Source: Fodinicola acaciae (GTDB lineage: Bacteria > Actinomycetota > Actinomycetes > Mycobacteriales > HKI-0501). Taken from it: 64,000 nucleotides of DNA. A program made the translations under genes and the position numbers. Shown here one piece after another: positions 33,655 to 43,722 of the stretch. The DNA lies in the NCBI RefSeq assembly GCF_010993745.1, contig NZ_WOTN01000004.1, positions 1,240,001 through 1,304,000 on the forward strand, read 5' to 3'. Position 1 is the first letter of the stretch. The number at the start of each line of letters is the position of its first letter. The notes below the pieces were generated by a model. It saw only the letters and a program-made list of their open reading frames with translations. It was not told the DNA's origin and did not search any database.

Positions 33655-35070
33655 GTGGCCGAGCGAACACCTCGCCTGGCGACGGTCGCCGGTCTGGTCG
33701 TTGCCATCGTGGTCGCCGTCGCGGGGACGGCGGCCGGCGGTGTGCTCGCCGTCACGTACGCCGGTCCGATCAAGGCCTTGCTCACGCCGGTGCCTCCGGC
33801 GTCCGCGGTCGCCTTCCCGGTGCCGGGGTTGCAGAAGCAGCCGCAGCAGGTGCTCGCCGACCCGTCCGGCAGCGGCGCCGCGCCGACGGTCGCCGGTCTC
33901 GCCAGCCATCTCGGCCAGGCGCTGCACGACAGCCGGCTCGGGCCGAGCGTGTCCGTGTCGATCCGGGACGGGCTGACCGGCGAGCCGTTGTACGGCGCTG
34001 GGGACAGCCGGCCGGCGCCGGCGGCCTCGGCCACCAAGCTGCTCACCGCTGCCGCCGCGCTGCAGAAACTCGGCCCTGATCACCGCTTCACGACCCGCGT
34101 CGTCCAGGGCTCCGAGCCAGGCAGCGTCGTACTCGTCGGTGGCGGTGACCCGACGCTCGGGATCGGCCCCAGGACGGCGTACGCGAACGCCGCTCGCCTC
34201 GACCTGCTCGCCGGCCAGGTGAAGAGGGCGCTCGGTGGCGCGAAGGTCAGCAAGATCGTCGTCGACACGTCGCTGTTCGGCGGACCGGCAACGGCGACCG
34301 GCTGGGCTCCTGGCGACCTCAAAGGCGACGTGGCGCCGATCGGCGCGCTGATGGTGGACGGTGGCCGTACGTCCCCGGACCAGGACTCCAGGCCGCGTAC
34401 GGCGACTCCGTCGACCTTCGCGGCCACCGGTTTCGCTGCGGCGCTCGGCGCGTCCGGCGCGACGATCACCAGCGGCAAGGCGCCGTCCGGCGCGCGTGAG
34501 CTCGGCTCCGTACGGTCGATGCCGCTCTCCCAGATCATCGCCATCGACCTGGAGATCTCCGACAACGTGATCTCCGAGGTGCTCGGCCGGCAGGTCGCGA
34601 TCGCCGCCGGTCTGCCGGCGACCTTCAGCGGCATGGCGGCGGCGGTGCCGAAGGTGCTGGCCGCGGCCGGCGTGACCGCGGCGTCCGACGCGCGGCTGTT
34701 GGACGCGAGCGGCCTGTCCGGTGCCGACCGGGTCACCGCGCGGCTGCTCAGCGCCGTACTCGCCACCGCCTCCTCCGCGAGCAAGCCGGCGCTGCGGCCG
34801 ATGCTCACCGGGCTGCCGGTGGCCGGCTACACAGGCACGCTCGACAAGCGGTTCGTCAGCGCGCAGGCCAGGGCCGGCGCCGGGATCGTACGCGCCAAGA
34901 CCGGCACGCTCACCGGTGTCAGCTCGCTGGCCGGCGTGGTCGTCGACAGCTCCGGCCGGCTGCTGGCCTTCGCCGTGGTCGCCGACAAGGTGCCGCCGAC
35001 CGGGACCCTGGCCGCCGAGGCAGCGCTGGACGTGATCGGCACCGAGATCGCCGGCTGCGGCTGCTCCTGA
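33655..35070 (+). CDS. dacB: D-alanyl-D-alanine carboxypeptidase/endopeptidase (PBP4, S13)
   Basis: Exported, membrane-anchored penicillin-binding protein that trims peptidoglycan peptides. An N-terminal membrane anchor (about 9-33) is followed by the S13 domain with Ser125-x-x-Lys128 in SATKLL, Ser-Asp-Asn at about 301-303 in [10 protein letters not shown] and KTG at about 415 in [14 protein letters not shown] start with GGGAGG seven bases upstream. Divergent from ppa; degenerate repeat A' follows ten bases after the stop. Confidence 0.92.
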   Translation: MAERTPRLATVAGLVVAIVVAVAGTAAGGVLAVTYAGPIKALLTPVPPASAVAFPVPGLQKQPQQVLADPSGSGAAPTVAGLASHLGQALHDSRLGPSVSVSIRDGLTGEPLYGAGDSRPAPAASATKLLTAAAALQKLGPDHRFTTRVVQGSEPGSVVLVGGGDPTLGIGPRTAYANAARLDLLAGQVKRALGGAKVSKIVVDTSLFGGPATATGWAPGDLKGDVAPIGALMVDGGRTSPDQDSRPRTATPSTFAATGFAAALGASGATITSGKAPSGARELGSVRSMPLSQIIAIDLEISDNVISEVLGRQVAIAAGLPATFSGMAAAVPKVLAAAGVTAASDARLLDASGLSGADRVTARLLSAVLATASSASKPALRPMLTGLPVAGYTGTLDKRFVSAQARAGAGIVRAKTGTLTGVSSLAGVVVDSSGRLLAFAVVADKVPPTGTLAAEAALDVIGTEIAGCGCS

Positions 35071-35079
35071 CCGCTCGAC

Positions 35080-35122
35080 GAAACTGTCGGTCCCAGCGCG
35101 GACTCTGGTAACGGGGGCCCAC
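35080..35122 (+). repeat. Degenerate family A-like repeat (A')
   Basis: GACGAAACTGTCGGTCCC followed by CGGGGGCCCA; shares the opening of family A and the end of the 18646 copy. It starts ten bases after dacB. Downstream in the same gap, 35120-35224, nothing else was recognised. Confidence 0.5.
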
Positions 35123-35224
35123 CTGCCAGCGACGACGCAAATCGGATTCCGATCGCGTCGTCGGTGATCTGAGCATCCCCGGATATGAAGCCTGCCGGCC
35201 GGGACTGACACTTCTGGCGGGGCG

Positions 35225-38050
35225 TCAATGCACCGGGGTCGCGTCCCGGACGTCCATACGCGACCGGACGCCGAGCTTGCGCAGGACGCTGGCCACGTGT
35301 TGTTCGACGGTACGCCGTGACAGATACAGCGCCTCGGCGATCTCGCGGTTGGTCTGCCCGCTGGCCAGCAGCCGCGCCACGTCGTGTTCGCGCGGCGACA
35401 GGGCGTTTCCATAGCCGCGCCTGCCGCGCCGCGACGCCGGAGCCTCGCCGGTGCTGCGCAGCCGGTGCCGGCAGCGCGCCGCGTCGTGGGTCGCGCCGAG
35501 CCGCTCGTACGACTCGACCAGGCCGGCGAGCGCGGCCGGCGACGGCGCGGACTGTTCGGCGGCCTTGGCGGCGCGATATGGCACGCCGAGCCGGTCGAAG
35601 CCGCGCCGCGCGCCGGACATCAGGTCCACTGCCTCCTCGGCCGATCCCTGCGCGGCGGCCAAAACTCCGCGGCACGCGAGCAGCGCGACCGACGCCAGCG
35701 GCGCGTCGAGACCGGCCAGACCGCGGCCGACCTCATCGACCAGTCGCGCGAGATCATCCAGACGACCGGCCGCCGCGTAGGCCTCGGCCGCCGGCCAGGA
35801 CAGCTCGCCCGACCACGACCACACCCCTTTGCGGCGTACGATTTCCCAGCCGCGGTCGGCCTGCGCGCATGCGCCGGCGACATCTCCGTGGTCCAGCAAC
35901 AAACTCGTCATGCCACCGGACGCCGCGATCACCACCGGAGCGATCGACGCCTCCGGTTCTCCCAGCCCCGACCGCGAAAACGCGCGTTCGGCGCCGTCGC
36001 GGTCGCCGCGCGCGGCGGCCAGCCAGCCGGTCACCAGGCTCAGCTCGGTGATCACCGGCAGCAGGTGTCGATAGGTCTCGGCCAGCCGGCGCAACCGCTC
36101 GTCCAGGCCGGTCCAGCCGCCGGACAGCCAGTCCAGCCGGATCCCGGTCGCCTCCGCGGTGCTCGTGACGTACGGATTTCCGTTCAGTGAAGCCAGTTGC
36201 AGGCCGCTGCGCAACATGTTCCGCGCGCGTTCGTATTTGCCAACCCAGGAAAACGCGTCGGCGGAGTTGCAATGCGCGCGTGCCAGTTGGCGGTTGGCTT
36301 CGGCGTCCTCGCAGCGCTCCGGCAGCAGGTCGACCAGCCGCTCGGCGCCGCGTTCGGCGATGTGCAGCCGGCCACCGAGTACGTTCGCCAGCAACGCGAT
36401 CCGCACCGACTCGGTCCGCACCTGCGACAGTCCGCCCTCCACGCGGCGCAGCCAGTGCAGGTGGTCGGAGAGCGGGCTGGAGCCGAGGTAGGGCATCGCC
36501 AGCACGGCCATGCCCCTCAGCGCGCGCTCCGGCCGGTTTCGCAGCAGGTCAAGGGAAAGCCGCACCTGTTCGCGGCCGCGGTCCATGGCGTCCTTGTCGC
36601 GGATCAGCAGCAGGCCGTGGCCGAGCCGCACCTCGCCGCGCACCTCGTCGGACAGCCGCGGGTCCGACAACAGCCGGTCGATCAGGTCGGTCACGCCGTG
36701 CTGCGCGAGGCCGGTCAACGCGTCCTGGCACAGTCGGACGGCCAGCTCGTCCACGCGCCGGGGCGGCAGAGCCGGGTCGGCGAGCAGCGACCTGCGCAGC
36801 TCGACCGCGGTCGCCGCGTCGCCGGCGTTCATCGCCGCGTCCGCCGCCGCCTCGCTGTGCGCCAGCCAGTCCTCGACCAGGCCGGCGCGCCGGCTGTGTT
36901 CGGCCAGCCGGACCAGCGGTCTGGGTTCCAGCCGCGACAGCGTACGAACCGCTCGCCGATGCAGGTCGCGGCGCCGCGGCCCCTCCAACGTCTCGTAGAC
37001 GGCGCGTTGCGCGAGGATGTGCCGATATCCATAGCGGCACGCGCTGTCCTCGACGAGTACGCCGCCGGCCAGCAGCCGGATCAGCGCGGCTTCGGTACGC
37101 GCCGGCGCCAGCATCGCCAGCGACGCGAGCAGGTCACTCGACGCCGGTTGGTCGAGGACGGCCGCGGCCTCGGCCACCTTGCGCGCCGGCGCCGGCAGGC
37201 CGTCGAGCCGCTCGACCATCGCCTCGCGCAGCAGCGCCGGCACCTCGACGTTGTCCAGCAGTCGCTGCGCGGTCGCACTGTCGGCCTTCACCGCACCAGC
37301 CGGATCGCGCAGCGCATACAGAGTTTCCTCGACAACAAAAGGAATGCCGGCGGTCCGCTCGTGCAGCGTCTGCGCGAATCCGGTCGACACCGGCTGGCCG
37401 TCGAGGATCGCCTCTGCCAGACCGGCCACCTCACCGGCGGCCAGCGGGCCGAGTCGTACGTGCGCGCTGGCCGTGCCGGGCGCCGGCCGGAACGCCCGGC
37501 CGAGCAACGCACCGCCGGGCAGGTCCTCCTGGCGGTAGGTCAACACCAGCGACAGACCGGCCGGCGGCGAGCTGAGCAGGAAACGCAGCAGCTGCCGGCT
37601 GCCGTCGTCGGCCCAGTGCATGTCCTCGACGACCATCAGCACGCGGCCGAGGCCGGCGATCAACGCGCGTACGGCACGGAACAACCGGTGCCGCTCGGCG
37701 GCCGGATCGGCCAGCGGCTCCAGCGCCGGCGGCAGCCGGTCGGCCAGCTCCGGCAGGTAGGGCCGGAGCGCGCCGGTGATCGGGGCGGGACGGACCGGCC
37801 GCGCGCCGCCGAGGCATTCGAGGATCACGCCGTACGGAAACGGGTCGCGCAGCGGCTGACAGTGCCCGACCGTCAGCCAGCCGCACCGGCCGGCCAGCTC
37901 GCTGACCAGCCGGGTCTTTCCGACGCCGGCCTCGCCTTCGACGAAAACCACCGACGGTGCGATGCCGGCGACCCGCGCGAGCGTGGCCAACTCCGCGTCA
38001 CGGCCGATCAGGACCGGTGAGCTGGTGCGTACGCGTGCGCTTTCCGGCAT
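35225..38050 (-). CDS. LuxR-family ATPase regulator (LAL type), large
   Basis: A 941-residue STAND regulator, similar in plan to the one at 18.7 kb. AAA domain with Walker A GEAGVGKTR (about 38) and Walker B RVLMVVEDMHWADDG, helical repeat middle and C-terminal LuxR helix-turn-helix (LSPREHDVARLLASGQTNRE, RRTVEQHVASVLRKLG). ATG at 38050 has GGGAG six bases upstream. It lies between dacB and the metalloprotease, genes that are neighbours in other actinobacteria, so it is probably an insertion. Target genes unknown. Confidence 0.88.
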   Translation of the reverse strand: MPESARVRTSSPVLIGRDAELATLARVAGIAPSVVFVEGEAGVGKTRLVSELAGRCGWLTVGHCQPLRDPFPYGVILECLGGARPVRPAPITGALRPYLPELADRLPPALEPLADPAAERHRLFRAVRALIAGLGRVLMVVEDMHWADDGSRQLLRFLLSSPPAGLSLVLTYRQEDLPGGALLGRAFRPAPGTASAHVRLGPLAAGEVAGLAEAILDGQPVSTGFAQTLHERTAGIPFVVEETLYALRDPAGAVKADSATAQRLLDNVEVPALLREAMVERLDGLPAPARKVAEAAAVLDQPASSDLLASLAMLAPARTEAALIRLLAGGVLVEDSACRYGYRHILAQRAVYETLEGPRRRDLHRRAVRTLSRLEPRPLVRLAEHSRRAGLVEDWLAHSEAAADAAMNAGDAATAVELRRSLLADPALPPRRVDELAVRLCQDALTGLAQHGVTDLIDRLLSDPRLSDEVRGEVRLGHGLLLIRDKDAMDRGREQVRLSLDLLRNRPERALRGMAVLAMPYLGSSPLSDHLHWLRRVEGGLSQVRTESVRIALLANVLGGRLHIAERGAERLVDLLPERCEDAEANRQLARAHCNSADAFSWVGKYERARNMLRSGLQLASLNGNPYVTSTAEATGIRLDWLSGGWTGLDERLRRLAETYRHLLPVITELSLVTGWLAAARGDRDGAERAFSRSGLGEPEASIAPVVIAASGGMTSLLLDHGDVAGACAQADRGWEIVRRKGVWSWSGELSWPAAEAYAAAGRLDDLARLVDEVGRGLAGLDAPLASVALLACRGVLAAAQGSAEEAVDLMSGARRGFDRLGVPYRAAKAAEQSAPSPAALAGLVESYERLGATHDAARCRHRLRSTGEAPASRRGRRGYGNALSPREHDVARLLASGQTNREIAEALYLSRRTVEQHVASVLRKLGVRSRMDVRDATPVH

Positions 38051-38236
38051 CGGCGACTCCCGGCTTTCGTGCGTGATGTGAGGGTAGGCGGGTAAAGGCC
38101 GGGTTGGAACCCTTTGACGGCGCCGATAGGGTGCCGGCCGCCAATAGATACGTACCCCTACGGATGCCGACCCCGGTTGTTTCGCCGGGCCAGTTGGCCG
38201 CCGGCAGGAGCTATTGGGCGCGACTGGCCGTAACGT

Positions 38237-39304
38237 ATGGACATGCCTGAGATCGTCGACTGGGATCTGGCCGCCACCACCGCGGCCCGGCTGGCCCCGC
38301 CGGGCCCGTCCGTCACCTTCAGCGAGGCCGCCGGGGTGGTGTCGGAGCTGCGCCGGTTGAGCGAGGAGGCCGCCGAGCACGTGGCCGGCTTCACCGACCT
38401 GCCGCCGGCCGTCGATCCGGCGCCGGTGCAGGTGGTCGACCGCGGCGACTGGGCCAAGGTCAACATCTCCGGCCTACGCAAGGTGATCAAGCCGGTGTCG
38501 GACAAGATGACCGCCGTCCAGGCCAACCCGGTGCTGCGTACGGTCGCGCCGAAGGTGACCGGCGCGCAGGCCGGCGGCGTGCTCGCGTACATGTCGAGCA
38601 AGGTCCTCGGCCAGTACGAGGTGTTCTCCGGTGGCGCCGGCCGGCTGCTGCTGGTCGCGCCGAACATCGTCGAGGTGGAGCGCAAGCTCGGTGCCGACCC
38701 GCGCGACTTCCGGATGTGGGTCTGCCTGCACGAGGTCACCCACCGCACGCAGTTCACCGCCGTGCCGTGGATGCGCGAGCACTTCTTCTCCGAGGTCAAC
38801 GCGTTCATCGACGCTTCCGAGCTGGACCCGGAGGCGATCGCGGACCGGGTACGCCGCGCCTTCACCACCGTGTCGGACCTGGTCAACGATCCGCAGTCGC
38901 GCGCCAACCTGCTGGAGATCGTGCAGACGCCGGCGCAGAAGGCGGTGCTCGACCGGCTGACCGCGCTGATGACGCTGGTCGAGGGGCACGCCGAGTACGT
39001 CATGGACGGCGTCGGTCCTGACGTCGTACCAAGCGTCGCCGAGATCCGCGCCGCGTTCAACGCGCGCCGCGCGTCGGCCAACCCGGTCGAGAAGCTGGTG
39101 CGCCGGCTGCTCGGCGTGGAGGCGAAGCTGCGGCAGTACGCGGAGGGCCGGCAGTTCGTCGCCGCGATCGTCGACGAGGTCGGGATGGCTGGCTTCAACC
39201 GGATCTGGACCTCGCCGAACACGCTGCCGGTGCTGGCCGAGCTGACCAACCCGAAGGCCTGGATCGAACGGGTTCATGGTCGGCCCGCCACCACCGCTGA
39301 ATGA
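38237..39304 (+). CDS. Zinc-dependent metalloprotease-like protein (DUF2342 family)
   Basis: A 355-residue protein of the actinobacterial DUF2342/'F420 biosynthesis associated' family. The zinc motif HEVTH starts at residue 165 (CLHEVTHRTQF), with a further conserved region VEGHAEYVMDGVG that may supply the third ligand. The family is nearly always found next to tilS and dacB, as here; its substrate is not known. It overlaps the tilS start by 29 bp. Confidence 0.88.
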   Translation: MDMPEIVDWDLAATTAARLAPPGPSVTFSEAAGVVSELRRLSEEAAEHVAGFTDLPPAVDPAPVQVVDRGDWAKVNISGLRKVIKPVSDKMTAVQANPVLRTVAPKVTGAQAGGVLAYMSSKVLGQYEVFSGGAGRLLLVAPNIVEVERKLGADPRDFRMWVCLHEVTHRTQFTAVPWMREHFFSEVNAFIDASELDPEAIADRVRRAFTTVSDLVNDPQSRANLLEIVQTPAQKAVLDRLTALMTLVEGHAEYVMDGVGPDVVPSVAEIRAAFNARRASANPVEKLVRRLLGVEAKLRQYAEGRQFVAAIVDEVGMAGFNRIWTSPNTLPVLAELTNPKAWIERVHGRPATTAE

Positions 39305-40235
39305 GCTGAGGGCGGCGGTCGTGGCCGCTCTGGACTGTCCGGCCGGCTCGTTGGTGCTGGTCGCGTGCTCCGGCGGCGCCGACTCGCTGGCGCTCGCGCA
39401 CGCTTTGTCCTATTGCGCCAAGCGCGCCAGCCTGCGGGCCGGGTTGTTGACCGTCGACCACGGCCTGCAGGCAGGCTCGGCGGAACGGGCCGCCGGCGTA
39501 CGCGACTGGGCCCTGTCGGCCGGCTTCTCGGTCGCCGAGGTCCTGACCGTCTCGGTCGGCTCGTCCGGTGGGCCGGAGGCAGCCGCGCGTGCCGCTCGTT
39601 ATGCGGCTCTGGACGCCGCCGCTGAGCGCTTGGGCGCTGCCGCGGTGTTGCTCGGGCACACGCGCGAGGACCAGGCAGAGACCGTGTTGCTGGGGTTGGC
39701 GCGCGGCTCCGGAATCCGCGCCGCCGCCGGGATGCCGGCTCGGCGCGGCCGCTACCTACGTCCGCTTTTGGACGTACCGCGCGCCACCACCGCCGCGTTT
39801 TGTGCGGCCGCGGGACTGACTCCCTGGTGTGATCCTCACAACAGCGACCCGGCTTACGCGCGCTCTCGCCTGCGCGCGCTGCTGCCGGCGCTTGAGGAGG
39901 CCGCTCCTGGGCTCGTGGTCGGCTTGGCGCGTACGGCCCGGATGGCTCGCGCCGACGCCGACGTACTCGACGACCTCGCCGCGGACGTCAGCCGCCGCGC
40001 GGTGACCCCCGACGGCCTGGACGTTGATGTCGTCGCCGCGCAACCTGCGGCGATCCGTACGCGCGTGCTGCACCTTTGGGCCTCTGGCGCGGTGTCGTCG
40101 TTCGACCTGACGAGCCTGCACATCACCGCCTTGGAGGCACTGGTCACGGCCTATCGGGGCCAAGGCCCGGTATCCCTCCCCGGCGGCATCCGCGCCACCC
40201 GCACCGGCCGCACCCTCCGCCTCGTCGCCCCCTAG
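39276..40235 (+). CDS. tilS: tRNA(Ile)-lysidine synthase
   Basis: Converts the wobble cytidine of tRNA-Ile(CAU) to lysidine with ATP and lysine, essential for AUA decoding. N-type ATP pyrophosphatase motif VACSGGADSLALAHAL with Ser32, then VDHGLQAGS and LLGHTREDQAETVLLGLARG. At 319 residues it is the short actinobacterial form. Its TAG stop codon is the first triplet of the inverted-repeat element at 40233. An in-frame GTG at 39321 is an alternative start. Confidence 0.93.
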   Translation: MVGPPPPLNELRAAVVAALDCPAGSLVLVACSGGADSLALAHALSYCAKRASLRAGLLTVDHGLQAGSAERAAGVRDWALSAGFSVAEVLTVSVGSSGGPEAAARAARYAALDAAAERLGAAAVLLGHTREDQAETVLLGLARGSGIRAAAGMPARRGRYLRPLLDVPRATTAAFCAAAGLTPWCDPHNSDPAYARSRLRALLPALEEAAPGLVVGLARTARMARADADVLDDLAADVSRRAVTPDGLDVDVVAAQPAAIRTRVLHLWASGAVSSFDLTSLHITALEALVTAYRGQGPVSLPGGIRATRTGRTLRLVAP

Positions 40236-40396
40236 TGTCCCGAGTCGGAAATTCGTTGCTTAGCTCGGGGATCCAGGCGGTGACTGAGCGCACCGGAAAA
40301 GCGCCCTCATACCGGGCGTATTCGGGCGCCTTTCCGGTGCGCTCAGTCGCCGTCTGGGCGCCGAGACAAGTGACGAATTTCCGACTCGGGACACTA
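40233..40396. mobile_element. 164-bp MITE-like palindromic element
   Basis: Perfect 24-bp terminal inverted repeats (40233-40256 and 40373-40396) beginning TAGTGTCCCGAGTCGGAAAT and ending with the complement, CTA. Most of the interior also pairs (GACTGAGCGCACCGGAAA on each side), leaving a short central loop near 40311-40318. It encodes nothing. The outer TA on each side could be a target duplication of the Tc1/mariner (IS630) type. Its left end supplies the tilS stop codon. No partner transposase is in the window. Confidence 0.78.
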
Positions 40397-40505
40397 AACT
40401 ACCCGCTACAGCGCGAAACTGTCGTACCCCCCTGCCAAATTTGGCCCCCACCCGGATCGGGTGGGGGGTGGGTTCGCGTGGAAACTTACATAAGTTACGA
40501 ATCCG
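40397..40505 (+). repeat. Family A repeat, copy A3
   Basis: Directly abuts the MITE-like element. Core CTACCCGCTACAGCGCGAAA, hairpin CCCCCACCC/CGGGTGGGGG with loop GGAT, tail TTACATAAGTTACG. Unlike A1 and A2 the tail then diverges for about 40 bp before palindrome B6. Confidence 0.88.
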
Positions 40506-40543
40506 TATAGCGCTAAACGTACCTTTTGCGGCATTGGCTCGTG

Positions 40544-40596
40544 GTCGCATGGCCACCATGCGTGCGTCTGGCGCACGTAAGGGGTCCATGCGACCA
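40544..40596. repeat. Family B palindrome, chimeric copy B6
   Basis: Outer ends (GGTCGCATGG and CCATGCGACC) and the inner CGTGCG/CGCACG pair, but the left arm has the B1-type centre (CCACCATG) and the right arm the B2-type centre (TAAGGGGTC), so the middle of the stem is mismatched. It looks like a recombinant of two B subtypes. Confidence 0.82.
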
Positions 40597-40658
40597 GTCG
40601 GCGGCCGGTCGTTGTGACTCATGTGACTGATGAGGCTGTTGTTTTCGCAATTGCTTGC

Positions 40659-40744
40659 AACCTCTCAAACCCACCCCCCGCCCCGACAGGGAGGGGGCAA
40701 ACTTACCCACACAGGTACGACAGTTTCGGGCTGTAGCAGGTAAA
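40659..40744 (-). repeat. Family A repeat, copy A5 (reversed)
   Basis: On the minus strand: TTTACCTGCTACAGCCCGAA, then CTGTCGTACC, a GC-rich hairpin (CCCCCTCCC with CGGGGCGGGGGG) and TGGGTTTGAGAGG. It is the only A copy in this orientation and faces A3 across B6. It lies in the hpt upstream region, about 95 bp before the start codon. Confidence 0.8.
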
Positions 40745-40838
40745 CGGACGACGGAAACCGCGAGGTGGCGGTGGTTGCGCGCATTAAGCGCCCACCCCGG
40801 CAGGGGTGCGTGGCGGTGGCGCATGACACCCTGGAGGG

Positions 40839-41405
40839 GTGACGACCGCTGGGGCCGCGACCTTGTACGAAGCAGACATCGAGCGGGTGGTGGTCTCCGA
40901 GGAGGAGATCCGCGCCAAGACCGTGGAGCTCGCGAAGCAGATCGCGGCCGACTACGGCGAGACCGAGCCGCTGCTGGTCGGGGTACTCAAAGGCGCCGTG
41001 ATGTTCATGGCCGACTTCGCCCGCGCGCTGCCGGTGCCGACGCAGCTGGAGTTCATGGCGGTGTCCAGCTACGGCGCCTCGACCTCCTCCTCCGGGGTCG
41101 TACGCATCCTCAAGGACCTCGACTCCGACATCGCCGGCCGGCACGTGCTGGTGGTGGAGGACATCATCGACTCCGGCCTCACGCTGTCCTGGCTGCTGCG
41201 CAACCTGGCCGCCCGCAACCCGGCCTCGGTCGAGGTGGTGACGCTGCTGCGCAAGCCGGAGGCGATCAAGGTGCCGGTGGACGTACGGTATGTCGGCTTC
41301 GACATCCCCAACGAGTTCGTCGTCGGCTATGGCCTGGACTACAACGAGCGTTACCGTGACCTGCCCTACGTCGGCGTCCTCAAGCCGGCCGTGTACGCAC
41401 GCTGA
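40839..41405 (+). CDS. hpt: Hypoxanthine(-guanine) phosphoribosyltransferase
   Basis: Purine salvage enzyme converting hypoxanthine or guanine with PRPP to IMP or GMP. The PRPP motif is [15 protein letters not shown] and the flexible loop is [14 protein letters not shown]; 188 residues is the usual length. The GTG start follows GGAGG with only one base between, so the true start may be slightly different. Order tilS-hpt-ftsH is conserved in actinobacteria. Confidence 0.93.
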   Translation: MTTAGAATLYEADIERVVVSEEEIRAKTVELAKQIAADYGETEPLLVGVLKGAVMFMADFARALPVPTQLEFMAVSSYGASTSSSGVVRILKDLDSDIAGRHVLVVEDIIDSGLTLSWLLRNLAARNPASVEVVTLLRKPEAIKVPVDVRYVGFDIPNEFVVGYGLDYNERYRDLPYVGVLKPAVYAR

Positions 41406-41637
41406 GAGGTCGCTGAGAGGCGGAACGGAACGCCACTCCGGGTGGCATCGTTGCCTTAGGTGAACACCCGAGGTAAGCAATCCCACCTTGGGGTGTCTGC
41501 GGCAGCGGACACCGAGAGGTACCCTCGAGTAGTCGCCAACCGCCGGATCACCCGTTTTCGGTACGAATCCGGCCACGAGCACTTCATTCGTCGGATCAGG
41601 AGGGGTCGGGACCCGTCAACGGTGTCCCGCATGCAGC
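41406..41637 (+). other. ftsH upstream region with hairpins
   Basis: A 232-bp leader without a gene. It can form several stems: GGTGTC/GACACC around 41492-41513, CGAGAGGTACCCTCG just after it, and TTGCCTTA/TAAGCAA near 41451-41480. AGGAGGGG at about 41600 is 30 bp from the ATG, too far to serve it. The structures may influence ftsH expression. Confidence 0.4.
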
Positions 41638-43722
41638 ATGGATCGCACTCGCATACTCCGCCGCCCCCTCGTGTGGGTCGTGCTGGTGGCACTGGCCGCC
41701 TTGGTGATCTTCACCTTCACCCAGAACGGTGACGAGTACAAGAAGGTCGACACCTCGGTCGCGCTGGCGCAGATCACCAACGGCAACCTGACCAAGGTCA
41801 ACATCCAGGACCGTGAGCAGCTGCTCCAGCTCACCCTGAAGAACCCCGTGCAGGGTTCCAAGATGGTGGAGGCGAGCTACCCGGCCGAGGCCACCTCGAC
41901 GATCTTCGCGTCGATCCAGAAGGCCAAGGCCGCCAACTCCAGCCTCACCTTCGACACCAAGGTGACCAAGGACTCGTTCTGGGCCAGCCTGCTGATCAGC
42001 CTGCTGCCGGTCGCGGTGCTGCTGCTCCTGGTGTTCTTCTTCATGAGCCAGATGCAGGGTGGCGGCAACCGGGTCATGAACTTCGGCAAGTCCAAGGCCA
42101 AGCTGGTCAGCAAGGACACGCCGAAGACCACCTTCGCCGACGTGGCCGGTGCCGACGAGGCGATCGAGGAGCTGCAGGAGATCAAGGAGTTCCTGGCCGC
42201 TCCGGCCAAGTTCCAGGCCATCGGCGCCAAGATCCCCAAGGGTGTGCTGCTGTTCGGCCCTCCCGGTACGGGTAAGACGCTGCTGGCGCGCGCGGTGGCC
42301 GGCGAGGCCGGCGTGCCGTTCTACTCGATCTCCGGTTCGGACTTCGTCGAGATGTTCGTCGGTGTCGGTGCCTCCCGCGTACGCGACCTGTTCGAGCAGG
42401 CCAAGGCCAACGCGCCGGCGATCATCTTCGTCGACGAGATCGACGCGGTCGGCCGCCATCGCGGCGCCGGCCTCGGCGGTGGCCACGACGAGCGCGAGCA
42501 GACCCTCAACCAGATGCTGGTCGAGATGGACGGCTTCGACGTCAAGGGTGGCGTGATCATGATCGCCGCCACCAACCGGCCGGACATCCTCGACCCGGCG
42601 CTGCTGCGGCCCGGCCGGTTCGACCGGCAGATCGCCGTCGACCGTCCGGACATGGAGGGCCGCAAGTCGATCCTGCGCGTACACGCCAAGGGCAAGCCGT
42701 TCGCGCCGGACGTCGACCTCGACACGATCGCCCGCCGTACGCCCGGCTTCACCGGCGCCGACCTGGCCAACGTGATCAACGAAGGCGCGCTCCTCACCGC
42801 GCGTTCGGACAAGAAAGCCATCACCAACGACGTGCTGGAGGAGGCCATCGACCGCGTCGTGGCCGGCCCGCAGCGCAAGACGCGGGTGATGAGCGACAAG
42901 GAGAAGAAGGTCACCGCCTACCACGAGTCCGGCCACGCGCTGGTCGCCTGGGCCCTGCCGCACTCCGCGCCGGTGCACAAGCTGACCATCCTGCCGCGCA
43001 GCCGCTCGCTGGGTCACACTCTGGTGCTGCCGACCGAGGACAAGTACAACCAGACCCGCTCGGAGATGATCGACACGCTGGCGTACGCGCTGGGTGGCCG
43101 GGCCGCTGAGGAGCTCGTCTACCACGAGCCGACCACCGGCGCGTCCGACGACATCCAGAAGGCCACCAACATGGCCCGCGCGATGGTCACCGAGTACGGC
43201 ATGTCCGCCAAGCTCGGCGCGGTCAAGTACGGCCAGACCGACGGCGAGCCGTTCCTCGGCCGCACGATGGGCCACGAGGCCAACTACTCCGACTCGGTGG
43301 CCGCGGTCATCGACCAGGAGGTGCGCAGCCTGATCGAGATGGCGCACGACGAGGCCTGGGAGATCCTGGTCGAATATCGGGACGTGCTGGACGCCATGGT
43401 GCTGGAGCTGATGGAGAAGGAGACGCTCACCAAGACCGACCTGGAGCGGATCGCGCACCGGGTGGTCAAGCGTCCGCCGCTGGCTCCGTACAACGGCTTC
43501 GGCAAACGTACGCCGAGCGACAAGCCGCCGATCATGACCCCGCGTGAGCTGGCCGCGCTCAACCAGAAGTCGCTGGACACGCCGGTCAACGGCAGCCGGC
43601 CGACCGAGCCGGCGGTGATCGGTGACGTGGCGCCGAGCGCGGTCGACGAGGAGGCCACGCAGCAGATCCCGCTGCCGAAGCCGACGCCCGGCACCAACCC
43701 GCCTTACCCGTCCGGTGCCTGA
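41638..43722 (+). CDS. ftsH: ATP-dependent zinc metalloprotease FtsH
   Basis: Membrane-anchored AAA+ protease that degrades misfolded membrane and regulatory proteins. Two N-terminal membrane helices (about 10-28 and 113-133) flank an exported domain; Walker A GPPGTGKT is at 207-214, Walker [16 protein letters not shown] follows, then the second region of homology and the protease motif HESGH at 429-433. The C-terminus is extended and Pro-rich, as in actinobacteria. The folE start overlaps its stop by eight bases. Confidence 0.96.
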   Translation: MDRTRILRRPLVWVVLVALAALVIFTFTQNGDEYKKVDTSVALAQITNGNLTKVNIQDREQLLQLTLKNPVQGSKMVEASYPAEATSTIFASIQKAKAANSSLTFDTKVTKDSFWASLLISLLPVAVLLLLVFFFMSQMQGGGNRVMNFGKSKAKLVSKDTPKTTFADVAGADEAIEELQEIKEFLAAPAKFQAIGAKIPKGVLLFGPPGTGKTLLARAVAGEAGVPFYSISGSDFVEMFVGVGASRVRDLFEQAKANAPAIIFVDEIDAVGRHRGAGLGGGHDEREQTLNQMLVEMDGFDVKGGVIMIAATNRPDILDPALLRPGRFDRQIAVDRPDMEGRKSILRVHAKGKPFAPDVDLDTIARRTPGFTGADLANVINEGALLTARSDKKAITNDVLEEAIDRVVAGPQRKTRVMSDKEKKVTAYHESGHALVAWALPHSAPVHKLTILPRSRSLGHTLVLPTEDKYNQTRSEMIDTLAYALGGRAAEELVYHEPTTGASDDIQKATNMARAMVTEYGMSAKLGAVKYGQTDGEPFLGRTMGHEANYSDSVAAVIDQEVRSLIEMAHDEAWEILVEYRDVLDAMVLELMEKETLTKTDLERIAHRVVKRPPLAPYNGFGKRTPSDKPPIMTPRELAALNQKSLDTPVNGSRPTEPAVIGDVAPSAVDEEATQQIPLPKPTPGTNPPYPSGA

